Source: Pictodentalium vernedei (Eukaryota > Mollusca > Scaphopoda > Dentaliida > Dentaliidae). Taken from it: a DNA stretch of 64,000 bases. The position numbers were made by a program, and so were the translations under genes. A model generated the notes under the pieces. It was not told the DNA's origin. It did no database searches and was given only the letters and a program-made list of their open reading frames with translations. Positions 1 through 10,575 of this stretch are shown piece by piece; position 1 is the first letter of the stretch; each line of letters begins with the position of its first letter. The DNA lies in contig CM062297.1 in assembly GCA_031216915.1 (NCBI GenBank), positions 827,106,786 through 827,170,785 on the forward strand, read 5' to 3'.

Positions 1-1686
1 AATAAAATAATTCTAAATATTTCTCCATAAACCTTTAAAGTACCCCTAAAACCCTTATAAAAAAGTACCATTGTAAACCATGGTAAATCCCACCATACCA
101 TGGTATTACCAGGGTATTTTGGGATAATTTACCATGGTACTTTTTTATAAGGGCGGATGCCACATACCAAAAATGATCACATTATACATACGAATAAGAA
201 AGAAATACAACTTTATATTTCCCAGGCACACCTTTTCCAGAGCCGGGGCCGGGGTACACATTTTAGTGTGTCCCGTACATATCGACTTTTCAACTGGTAC
301 GTATAGGTTGTGGTTCATAATATCGACTTTGGACCTTTTCATTGGTTTCATCTTGCGGTCTGCATTCGGCAGTTAGCCTATTTTGAATTGAGAAATCAAG
401 ATTCACGAGTGTCGCAATTTTATCGTGAAAACTGCCTTCGTGGCCACAGTACTTTGTGTAGTGATACCGTAGAATTTGACCACCTCCATCCACAATATCT
501 GAACCCCTCCTCCAGCAAAAGGGGAACACCCCTCTCATCCATGCACTCACTACCCTGCAACAACTAAGGTTACCGCTTCGCGACGAGTGAATCCCAGCTA
601 ATATTAGGCCTGCCGTACTTGTTCCTTGGCCATGGAACTTAGGGTTTGCCCCCCCCCCCCCCCCCCCAAAAAAAAAGAACTGCATAGTTCAATGCTCTGA
701 GTTTGTCCAGAGCAAAATGAATGTTGGCCTAGTTTCCATAGATCTGACACCTTTACGACACAGGCCTATGTTAGCCAAGATGGGGAACGTAATGGATCGC
801 CAATAGGGCCTATTATAATATGAGATACTTTGGACGAATTGGTGGGGGGGGGGGGGGCTGCAAAAATTTGGAGTGGATGGGCCAGTTACGGCAGACCCTC
901 GATCCCCCCCCTCCCCTCCACGTGCCAGTCCCTTTTAATACTTCACTTCCACAGTGAAGGCTTTTCCAGAGTTTGCCATCTTTCTTACTGAACCCCCCCA
1001 AATTTTGTTCTTCGGGGAGCTATTGAATAATGTTTGTTTATTTCACACCCGTAACTGTATTTGTCACGATCACATGGATTTTAGGGGCATGCGGTAATTT
1101 TAACCAGAAAGCTCAAGTGCGATCCGATAAAAAGTAGGGTAAAGTGATCGAGAGTCGGACACCTGTCAAGAACACCACGTCATAACACTTTCGGAACAGA
1201 CTTGGGGTAATCCAAGTGTGTTCGATTTGTTTGAATGAGAACTCCAGGATGTATTTGCTATGCGCAAAACGTCGTTAATCCACCAGTTCGTGTGGTTAGG
1301 GTAAACATGTAACATTACGCCAATTCGCTCGTGATTCGGACACATTCGATCGTGTCTTGGACAAAGTGCTTTTAAGTCAGACATCATACCGTCTCCTACA
1401 GGGAATCAAATTGGAGTTGACAGCGGATTTGTGTGCGTGTGAAGGGGGGGGGGGGGGGGGGGGAGGGGGTGGTGGCGTCAATGGTCTGTAGTGGTTAAAA
1501 TCCAAAACATTCAGTTATTGGTCAAAACTATGGTTACCCAGTGGATTGGCATTGGTCAGTCTCACTCTGCAACAATGGTTTCGCTCAGTGATAAAAAAAG
1601 TTCTAAAACCACCCAAAATTTTTACACTTGACTGCGACTGAACTTACGTACAACCAGTTCCCCCCCCACCCCCCCACCCCCCCCCC

Positions 1687-1719
<33 letters not shown>

Positions 1720-2208
1720 CCCACTCTATACAACCCGAAATCAGTTGGTTTGAAGATCAACCCAAATCGACTGGTAGACTATAAATATAAACCCAATCGG
1801 GTTCATATTCACTCAACCAGTCGATTTGGGTTGATTTTCAACCCAACTGAGTTTTGAGTGTATTTTCTTTAAAATAGCAGTTTAAATTAAGCGATCTGAA
1901 GCATCTTTTGCGGTAAAATAAATTCTCCAACAAAATGAATTGGGAACGCACAATGAAAACCTTCAGTCTAAGAAAATCTAGGGCGTGCAACTAGGGAAGG
2001 CTCAGGGATTTGACGCCCACATTCAACCCACGGTGCTGAATCGAACACCTGTCTTCCAAATCGTGCGCTTGTCTGCATTCAAACAAAGCTTACTTTCCGA
2101 CCTTCGCCAGGTTGGTAACTTGGATAATGTAATGGTTACTTTCCGCTGGTCGGCGATTGTCCCCAGTAACTCCTGTTTCCTCAACCCATAAAACTGCCCG
2201 ACACGGAA
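1..2208. other. Non-coding left end with G/C tracts
   Basis: No supportable gene. It holds poly-C (about 649-667), poly-G (843-857 and 1443-1463), a C-rich and (CA)n block (1659-1717), and a 110-base inverted repeat at 1741-1850 with arms containing AACCCAAATCGACTGGT. A fragment near 2130-2200 resembles the SINE-like 3' unit seen at 30.2 and 47.4 kb. Confidence 0.6.
1741..1850. repeat. Short foldback repeat
   Basis: Arms of about 35 bases (1741-1775 and 1816-1850) are near-perfect reverse complements around AACCCAAATCGACTGGT, with a 40-base AT-rich loop. It is probably a small MITE; no target duplication is evident. Confidence 0.6.
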
Positions 2209-2463
2209 TGGCGTTAGCTGCTGGTCGTGGTATTATAGGCCTACGCCAAATATAAAAAAAATAATAGAGTAGCTGATGTGGCTGACGGTTATTTCCTCAC
2301 ATAACTCAAAGCCAGTCTTGATGAATGATTCATCAAGACTGGATGATGAATGATTCATCAAGACTGGGTTTGAGTTGTGTGAGGAAATAATCGTTAGCCA
2401 CATCAGCTACACTATTATTTTTTTATATTTGGCGTATAATGCCACGTCCAGCAGCTAACGCCA
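2209..2463. mobile_element. 255 bp foldback MITE
   Basis: The ends are TGGCGTTAGCTGCTGG and its reverse complement CCAGCAGCTAACGCCA. The two halves pair over roughly 120 bases each, including AGCTGATGTGGCTGACG. The centre holds a direct repeat of ATGAATGATTCATCAAGACT. No protein is encoded. The superfamily is unknown. Confidence 0.8.
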
Positions 2464-4794
2464 CCGATTAGTCTGTATTGTCGTAGTTTCAATGTGATAG
2501 CCCTACACATAAATGAAGCTGTTATAATAATGCGCCATTATGAAAGTGACCTTCGTGATTGGAAGGGGGCTTCAATGGACTCAAGAAAATAGTGCCCACC
2601 GCAACGTATCCTGCGGGGGTGTGCTGTATCTTACCAAATAATAGCGATGACCAAGGGCGTAGCCACGGGTGGTGGGGATGGGGTGGGGCATTTTCGAAGC
2701 CCAGGCCGCCAAAGGTTCAGCAAATTATAACCCCCCGCCTTCCAAAAAAAAAAAAAAAAATATTGACCCAGTCACGTTTCATGCAAAGTCCAAAAATGCT
2801 TTCCGATGTAGGGCTACACATGCTGCAGTTGCCTTGGATTCACGAAGTTTTGCAAAATATTCTTGAGGAGGCCCTGTCCTAAATAGGACCTTCCGGTCGT
2901 TACCTCTCGTCCCACTTTCCTGACCTGAGTAGGAGCCCCCCGTTGTTAAACCCTCCAACCACTTCCCCGAAGTGGTGAGGGAGTAACGACGGGAGGTCCT
3001 AGTTAGGAGCTAGGGCAAAACCCCATAAATTCCAAATATCATGGAGAGCTCTCTGGCCCCCAAAATTATTATTCCCCTCCCATATGCCATTATAAAATAT
3101 TGGCTATATGCTCCTGGCGATGGCAAAGTTCTGCTGATCGAACACAGTTCAAAAGTCACCTTATAAAAGTGTAGCAACTTTTCGCACTATACTATACTAT
3201 GTCACATTGAAGATGGATAGAAATGAGGAATATGTTTCTTCAAAACTAATAATAGTGACATATTGGGTCCGTGAAGTCAGCTGACATATTTCTATTATCG
3301 GACAGGTGAGATTACTTATCCAGTCAGCCTGTGAAATGTCGACAAAAAATAACGACACAATCATGACAATGCGACCCTGCGTGTCACTCCTGTCACGCTG
3401 AAACGCTATATGTTGCAATATTTTGTTCGACATTTTAGACATTGCTCCCTACCATGGATGTTGAAACTTCGTGGACATGCAAGGAGAGGTGATCCCGCTT
3501 ATTTTTGTTTCCACTTACCAGGTTAATTTACTCTTTTTTCTGAGGATGTTGCTTTGAGGGAATTGTTTGACATTCAAAGTGGACGAATTTTCGTTTTTTC
3601 ATTATCACAGTATAAGCTTATTGCGAGACTCATCATCTCGGATCTTCAATTCAAGCAAGGTCACAGGTCATGCGGGGTAAACAGGGCGTGCCTTGGATTT
3701 TGGTGCCCCACTGGCTGCTGTATTGTGACGCTCTCGTTTATAAACCAAATGACTATGCATTTATATAATCTTCTATCTTTTATAGGAGAATGCCATACAG
3801 TTATAACAATCAATCCCATCCCAAATTCCCACCTCTCCTCAACACGTTTCGTCAATAGATATGAGTAATTACACGCCTCTAACAAAACACGACTATATAT
3901 ACACCATATAGTACTCACTAATAACTTCATCTGCGTCGGCTATAATAATACTAAACAATGATAGGAAGATCGAGAAAGGATCTTTCCAACAATGTGTAAC
4001 ATTATTAAATCCAACTAAAGCTGCAGGTGAGGCAATTACTTAGTACGATCTACTGTTCATCAAAAATACTACAATATGTGCCCTTATTTATTTTAATTGT
4101 ATTGAAGGTGGTGAAAACTTTAATTTTGAATATCTGTTATCCTTTGTTTTCTTTTTCTTAGCATTTCTGTTTTCTTTCTCTATTTTTTTCAGTAGATGTT
4201 TTGCTTGCAATTTGTTTTTTCTCTCCTCTTTCTCTTTGGCTAGTCTTAATTTACTTTCCGCAGCCACCCAATCCCTAAGATGTTACATGCTACTAGCGTC
4301 AGCCTGTTAAGCCTGTTAGCACGCTATCAGCGTTAACAAACTATACTTTTGTAGTCTGAGGTATACTTTTCAACGCTAACAGCGTTAACATTGTTTGCGC
4401 CCATTCAACCAATAACTGCAAGTGTTCCATATCCAATTAAGACCAATCGGAGACTGATGTTTTGCATCGTTATTTTTATATACCCAATCGCAGATGATTC
4501 GTCCAAAACAATTTAGACCAATCAGCGATGCGAGATGAATAAAGTGTTTTTAACTTTTCGTGTGCTTGTCATTTGACAGAAATTTATCAGTTTCAGTTGT
4601 GTGTTTATTTGAACAACGCATACTTTCAATTTGAAATCAATTTTTTTCACAGAAAAATTTCAAGTACAACTTCAAGAATCAGGTATGTATAGCTTCCAGA
4701 CAACTTCATAGTCTACTTCGTGAGTTTAACTCTCACTTTTCAAAAGGTTCAAAGTAGCGAATTACCGAAATATGAGTTAACTGAATGTGTCGGT
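2464..4794. other. No gene seen
   Basis: No exon with convincing composition or splice signals. There is a poly-A run at 2744-2760, a T-rich segment at 4140-4230, and an inverted pair of CGTTAAC-containing stretches at 4310-4395. Confidence 0.5.
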
Positions 4795-5130
4795 TCGACG
4801 ATTCACCCCATAGAACCCCATAGATACCCCATAGAACCACATAGAGCATCATCGGTACCCCATAGAACATCATGGAGCCATACACAAACATTATTGCCCC
4901 CTTCGAGTGCCAGTTTACGAAAATTAATTCACTTGGTCGAGTTGGTGGAATAGGACGGCAAAGTGAAACGGAGCATGTACAAATAACGAAAATTAAGTTT
5001 ATATTATATTTATCCACATCTAAATTACCAAATATTTTCAATTTTATTCCAACACCATCAAGGCATTTCCATTCGACAGTGTTCACGACGTTCCTGCGTG
5101 AGTGTGTGTGTGGAGGGGGGGGGGGGTGGA
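4795..5130. repeat. Module copy 1 with ACCCCATAGA minisatellite
   Basis: About 70 bases of repeats of ACCCCATAGA are followed by a module (AATTCACTTGGTCGAGTTGG ... TTATATTATATTTATCCA ... CGACAGTGTTCA). The same module recurs at 7960-8103 and 10396-10575 beside different tandem repeats, so it marks the ends of one element family. Confidence 0.65.
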
Positions 5131-5177
5131 TGCGGTCCGTCATTTCACCCAATTAAACCCAATTACACCCAATTAAG

Positions 5178-5530
5178 GGATCAGGACAACTCGGACCAAA
5201 GACAACTCGGACCAAGACAAGTCGGACCACTTTTGAAGACAACTCGGACCAACTTTGAAGACAACTCGGACCACTTTTGAAGACAACTCGGACCACTTTT
5301 TCTAAGACAACTCGGACCAGTTTTGAAGACAAGTCGGACCACTTTGAAGACAACTCGAACCACTTTGAAGACAACTCGGACCACTTCTAAACTAAAGACA
5401 ACTTGGACCACTTCTAAAGACAACTTGGACCACTTTTGAAGACAACTTGGACCACTTTTGAAGACAACTCGGACCACTTTTGAAGACAACTCAGACAAAC
5501 TTTGAAGACAACTCGAACCAACTTTTCGGG
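5178..5530 (+). repeat. Minisatellite, unit about 21 bp (GACAACTCGGACCA)
   Basis: About sixteen tandem copies of GACAACTCGGACCACTTTGA-like units vary in length and are preceded by three CCCAATTA repeats (5147-5175). The reverse complement of the same array lies at 6374-6526, so the two arrays bracket 840 bases as an inverted pair. The open frames across it (repeats of SSKVVRVV) are tandem-repeat artefacts. Confidence 0.9.
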
Positions 5531-6373
5531 ACTTTGGGATACAAGTATGAACAAGATGACATCATCCCTTGAGAGGAAAGGATGTCAACACCAGTGGTTT
5601 AGCATTGCAGCTGGCACCTTTTTCCTCTAAAAGAGTGGCATTAAAGTTCAGTGGAGTGGTGTGGGTCGGATTATTAAAAAACAACGCCAAATTACCCTTT
5701 ACCCAATGCAATTAATTTTTTTTAACCTTTTGATTTTCGTTTTCTTCTTCAAAACCACAGCATGCGAACTCTCATCAGAACGATCTTGTGAGGGGATTAT
5801 AAGCTATGGCTTGGAATAAAAATAAAGGTTCTAAAAAATGATTCTGTTTTTCTTCACGCAAACCATAGCTTATCCTCTTTGGAACGAGCTCCACATGATC
5901 GTTTCCAACGAGGATTCGTATGCTATGGTGTGGAAGAAGAAAATGGGAAAAAAATTCATGGTGATTCTTGTACGGTATATCATTAGGGCGGATTCAGACC
6001 ATTCACATGTTGGTTTTTAGTCTCATTAAAATGTACTAAAATGTCTCAATTAAAAAAAAAAGTTTAACTCGAAGTAAAAATAATTAGTTTGAAGAAGTTG
6101 TACAAATTCATCATCCAATTACTGATTATTGTAAACACAACTGAAGGGAAACCTAAATGGGCAGATATATTAGTTGTTTGGATAGCTATTCACAGCTGTG
6201 GTAAGGATAGAAACAATGTATCATCAAAGTGATTAGCTTTGAGCTTTTAGAAGGGCGTGATTGACAATTGTTTGTCAGAAAAATCATTTAGACATAGGTG
6301 TCAATCAATCACATAATAATAATAATGTACTATTGTTATTGTTTGATTGACACCTATGTTTGTATATGTCAAG

Positions 6374-6526
6374 CTCGTCTTCAAAGTTGGTCCGAGTTGT
6401 CTTCAAAGTTGGTGTTGGTCCGAGTTGTCTTCAAAGTTGGTCTGAGTTGTCTTCAGTGTTGGTCCGAGTTGTCTTCAAAAGTGGTCCGACTTGTCTTGGT
6501 CCGAGTTGTCTTTGGTCCGAGTTGTC
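6374..6526 (-). repeat. Inverted copy of the GACAACTCGGACCA minisatellite
   Basis: About eight units of TTCAAAGTTGGTCCGAGTTG, the reverse complement of the array at 5178-5530. A small hairpin of ATAGGTGTCAATCAA sits just upstream (6294-6359). Confidence 0.88.
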
Positions 6527-6529
6527 TGT

Positions 6530-7198
6530 AATTCCCAATTAACACCCAATTAATAAAAACGTCAAAAAATTGTTTTTTGGGGTGAATTCTAGGAACAAGA
6601 CTATAGTGTGCCGATCGAACCCGTTACTATGTATTCATGACATACGCGATGACAGAATACCCCCCACCCACCCCCTCCAGTATGGTCACATTCAATTTCA
6701 GTTGACTGTGTGAGAAAGACTACAGGATAACCCCCCCCCCCCCCTTCGCCACCACTCATGTTGAGTCACATCCCAATTATTTATTAGAGTAAGAGTAATA
6801 CTAGTCCACACTAGGACCAAAAGTACAAAAATATGTTTGGGGTTTGGTACATCTTTTTGAGTCAAAATTATATAACAGACTTTGGGTCCAAGTTTGGACT
6901 ATGGTAAGACGTGTGCATGCACTCCCTTTCTGGAGTTGCACATAATTTTGCTACATATTCGTGCCATACACGATGACAAAGTATCCTTCAATTCCCCCCC
7001 CCCCCCCCAACCCCCACCATCGTATACCTTTAAAAACATATTTTCCATCGTACACCTCCGTTCCGTGGTTACCTAGAACAAATGGACCCCCCAACACACT
7101 TTCACAATTTTGCTGCATTATATTAAAACAGCTTATGGCCCCCTCATTGTAACAAGCCTCTTCTGTTCGTTCCAATGAAGGGTCAGCAGCTATGCTTC

Positions 7199-7229
<31 letters not shown>

Positions 7230-7508
7230 CCAAAAATGGAAAATTTTAATTCTGCAAGATTTTTGTTGTAAGTGTCGTCTGCTATGAGCGTTGGGTAAAC
7301 TTACTAAAGGGTTACGTTAAGGGGAGTATTTTCTTAGTTTCAGGTTCATGTTTCAATATTATAATGTTTGAAATTTTTATAGCAGCTTACCTCAAAATGT
7401 CCGACAAAGTAACGGGTTCGATCGGCGCACTATAGTCTTGTTCCTAGAATTCACCCCAAAAAACATTTTTTTGACGTTTTTATTAATTGGGTATTAATTG
7501 GGTGAAAC
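6530..7508. mobile_element. 979 bp element with about 105 bp terminal inverted repeats
   Basis: The left arm 6530-6630 and the right arm about 7404-7508 are reverse complements across CCCAATTAATAAAAACGTC, GAATTCTAGGAACAAGACTA and GCCGATCGAACCCGTTACT. The interior holds poly-C tracts (6730-6744, 6993-7009) and a 28-base poly-T (7199-7226), with no coding. It is a foldback-type non-autonomous element. Confidence 0.78.
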
Positions 7509-7544
7509 GACTGACCCAGCGCATGTTAAGACTACATGGGGACC

Positions 7545-7670
7545 ACTTCAGTCCAGTAATCTTTAGATTAATGTGAGGGGGTATTCCCTTCCACACCATC
7601 CCCTGCCTAAAGATATCTCCTGACATGTCCTCACACTATTGGAATGAGGCCCCCGCCCCCATTTAAAATC
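7545..7670 (+). repeat. Dispersed repeat, paired with 12076-12213
   Basis: ACTTCAGTCCAGTAATCTT and the following stretch through TCCTGACATGTCC to CCCCATTTAAAATCC recur at 12076-12213 with many substitutions. The class is unknown. Confidence 0.6.
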
Positions 7671-7721
7671 CCCCCCCCCCCCCCCTGTCAACACACATTC
7701 GTTCCTCGTTATACGGGGAAT

Positions 7722-7950
7722 GGTCGATTGGTACCACGGTTGATTGGTACCATCGGATGGTCGATTGGCACCAACCGTAAAGTCGATTGGTACCATCTCG
7801 AAAGTCGTTTCGACTTATGGTTCGTGCGAATCGACCGAACCGACGATACCAATCGACTTTTTGGATGGTACCAATCGACTTTTTGGATGGTACCAATCGA
7901 CTTTACGGCTGGTACCAATCGACCGTGGTACCAATCGACCAAGATTCCGT
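7722..7950. repeat. Palindromic minisatellite (GTCGATTGGTACCA)
   Basis: The left half repeats GTCGATTGGTACCA and the right half repeats its reverse complement TGGTACCAATCGAC, with a turn near 7800-7840. It is the same two-armed design as the GACAACTCGGACCA arrays, but with an unrelated unit. Confidence 0.88.
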
Positions 7951-7959
7951 TATACCCTA

Positions 7960-8103
7960 GTAGAACATCCTGGAGCCATAGACCCTTCAAGTGCCAGTTG
8001 ACAGAAGTTACTTCACAGTTCACTTGGTCGAAACAGAGGAATATGAGGGTAAAGTGAAACGTAGCGTGTATAAATAACAAACAGGTTTATATTATATTTA
8101 TCC
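7960..8103. repeat. Module copy 2
   Basis: ACATCCTGGAGCCATA, CACTTGGTCGA and TTATATTATATTTATCCA occur in the same order as at 4860-5015. It abuts the inverted repeat that begins near 8105. Confidence 0.65.
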
Positions 8104-8104
8104 A

Positions 8105-10370
8105 GGCTATCACTAAAAATTGTATGCCGAGTCCGGAAAAGGTGTATACAGAAATGAGTTATTCAAATATCTCCTTAATTCCAAGTTGTTGGTGAGATTT
8201 CTTTGTCAGTTTGTCGTATAAATCCATCTTCTTTCGAATTAGTGAAAGAAAACCCACCTTTTTTCATTTTAATGACTTATAGCGTGAAAAATGGCTTAAA
8301 AACACACTAAAAAGTGTATACAGAAAGAGAATTTGGTCACGTGATTTGTCTCCCATTTTGATCGGCAGGATTATAAATCTTATATTTTCGGCATGTACTG
8401 GAATAAAACTGACAGGATTTACACCGCGAATCTTCGATAGTAATTTTGTTTTGTATATTTCTGGCGTGTGTCCGAATTTTGATGTTGTATCTAGATTATT
8501 TATCGAGTTATCTATCGAAGTGACTGAAGCGAAAATCACCAGTAGCCGAGTCAGAGTCCGGGAAGGTGAATACAGAAATTATTTATTTAAATCTCCTCAC
8601 TATGCTTCCAAAGCTGCGGCATTACTCGACCCTGTTACCCATCTTCCAGCGTCATTCTGGGTAGTTTCTAACTTCTTTATAACGGTCTGGTTTAATGGGA
8701 TCATGTCTGTGCCGTACATTATACTTGGCAAACCCACCCCTTTCTTAAAGTGTTTTTCCCACAATGTCAAACACCTTGTTGAAACTATTCTTCCCTAACA
8801 GTTTTAATTGGTTCAAAATCCACCTTACGCCCAATGGGTATTACCTTGCTTTTATTTTCATTTAGTTCGAGCCGCCATGCATTCCCATAATGGTTTCCAA
8901 CAATTTCTCTAGGCCCTGTTCAGTTCTCGACATTAACACCATGACGTCCACAAAGAATAAGCCCGGTATCATTTTGTCTCCCACGTCTACCCCTTCCCCA
9001 CTCTCACTCTGAATTAGTTCATCCCCCAGATCTCTGACATACAGCGCATACAGAATCGGCGAAAGTATACACCCCTGCTTTAGGCCTACATCCATAGGGA
9101 CTCGTTTTGTAGTGATACTGCCTATACTGAGTTGGCTTTGCACATCTGTATACAGTGCTTTCAAGATTCCCACATATATGGAGGGTAGATTATTACTTAC
9201 TCCAGGTTTGGAAATGACGGACACCTGGAAAGTGAAGGTCTGTCTCTCTACCGATGGGGGTGTGTACCCCCCCCCCCCCATACTGAGGGGGGTTAGTACT
9301 CCCCCCCCCCCCCCCCCCACACACACATCTGTTGAAATAGAAACTGGTAACCAACTCACTTGTGGTGCAAGCCACCAATAAGTGGAAAGCATGGGCATAA
9401 ACAGTAATTATTGGCAAAACGTTATATTTATGTTGTGCCCAGATGCTGGTATTGACGGCAAATGCCAAATAAATAAATAAATAAATAAATATTCCAGTTA
9501 GGGCATAGCCAGGATTATACTAGTATAAATCAGTGGGTGGGGGGGGGGGGAGAGGGGGGAGGGTCTAGTATGTTTTTTAGGGTTTTTTTATGTTTATTTT
9601 TTTCGGAGGGGGGGGGGAGAACTGGGGTTTCTGAGGTCCTAACTAAGTCCCTCAGTCATTACGCCCTGGCCCACCCTCTTCCAAAAGAACTTTGTGCAAA
9701 ATTCACTACTCTGAGATCGAATCTGAGGTATGGTAATAGTATCGTGTAGCCCTATATTACATACAATTTGAGGGCTCTGTTTTTTGTTTTTTTTTAGGTG
9801 GGTGGTGGCCTGGTGGGGGGGGGGGGGTGCAACATCAACTTTGGGGCTATGAATTTTTTTTTCAATTGGCAATAGTGAATAGATTTAAATAAATGATTTC
9901 TGTATACACCTTCTCGGACTCTGCTACTGATGATTTTCGCTTCAGTCGCTTCGATTGATAATAAATCGATAAATAATTTACATACAACATCAAAATTTGG
10001 ATGCGTCAGATATATACAAAACAAAATTACTACCGAAGTCTCGAGGTTTAAATCCTGTCAGTTTTCTTCCAGTATTTGCCGAAAGAATAAGATTTACAAT
10101 TCCATCGATCAAAATAAGAGGCAAATCACGTGACCAAATAGTCTTCAGTATACACTTCTTAGTGTGTTTGAAAAACATTTTTCACGTTATAAGTAAGAAG
10201 AATAAAAAAATGTGGATTTTCTTTCACTCTTGCGAAAGATGGGTTTATACGACATTGAAAAAGAAACCTCACCAACACCTTGAACTCAAGGAGATATTTG
10301 AATAATTGATTTCTGTATACACCTTTTTCGGACTTGGACTCAGCCTCGGTATACACTTTTTAGTGAGAGC
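8105..10370. mobile_element. 2.27 kb inverted-repeat element enclosing an RT fragment
   Basis: The arms at about 8105-8590 and 9885-10370 are reverse complements over some 470 bases (GGTGTATACAGAAAT, TCACGTGA, GTGACTGAAGCGAAAATCA). Divergence is considerable, and the outer ends both show CTATCACTAAAAA-like sequence. The 1.3 kb between the arms contains a broken reverse transcriptase and G/C tracts. Module copies 2 and 3 lie directly outside. The arms encode nothing recognisable. Confidence 0.75.
8600..9225 (-). pseudogene. Broken non-LTR retrotransposon reverse transcriptase
   Basis: On the minus strand, SIYVGILKALYTDVQ, VPMDVGLKQGCILSPILYAL and MIPGLFFVDVMVLMSRTEQG match RT palm motifs: 'G..QGC.LSP.LF' and then the 'YADD' strand, here changed to FVDV. 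A shift near 8890 moves the frame to NAWRLELNENKSKVIPIGRK, and a further block with YGTDMIPLNQTVIKKLE lies near 8680-8720. The missing catalytic DD pair and the frameshifts show that it is dead. The clade cannot be named from this fragment. Confidence 0.8.
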
Positions 10371-10395
10371 CTTTATCCACAACTAACTTACCAAA

Positions 10396-10575
10396 TATTT
10401 TACGAAAGTTAATTCACTTGGTCGAGTTGGTGGAATAGGACGTCAGAGTGAAACTGAGCATGTACAAATAATGAAAAATAGGTTTATATTATATTTATCC
10501 ACAGCTAACTTACCAAAATATTTTCAATTTTATTCCAACAACATCAAGACATGCCCATGCGACAGTGTTCATAAC
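10396..10575. repeat. Module copy 3
   Basis: TTACGAAAGTTAATTCACTT, TTATATTATATTTATCCACA, TTTTCAATTTTATTCCAACA and GCGACAGTGTTCA repeat the module at 4915-5085 with few changes. It lies immediately right of the 8.1-10.4 kb inverted repeat. Confidence 0.7.

Noticed and set aside
5153..5530. Open frames of about 60-105 codons across the GACAACTCGGACCA array
   Set aside because: They encode only the translated minisatellite (VVRVVFKSGPSCLQ-like) and occur on both strands. Nothing suggests a protein.
7644..8057. 137-codon open frame
   Set aside because: It spans the palindromic GTCGATTGGTACCA minisatellite, and overlapping frames exist on both strands.
9240..9320. Proline/glycine-rich coding across C and G tracts
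   Set aside because: Frames through homopolymer C or G always give poly-Pro/poly-Gly. There are no splice or conservation signs.
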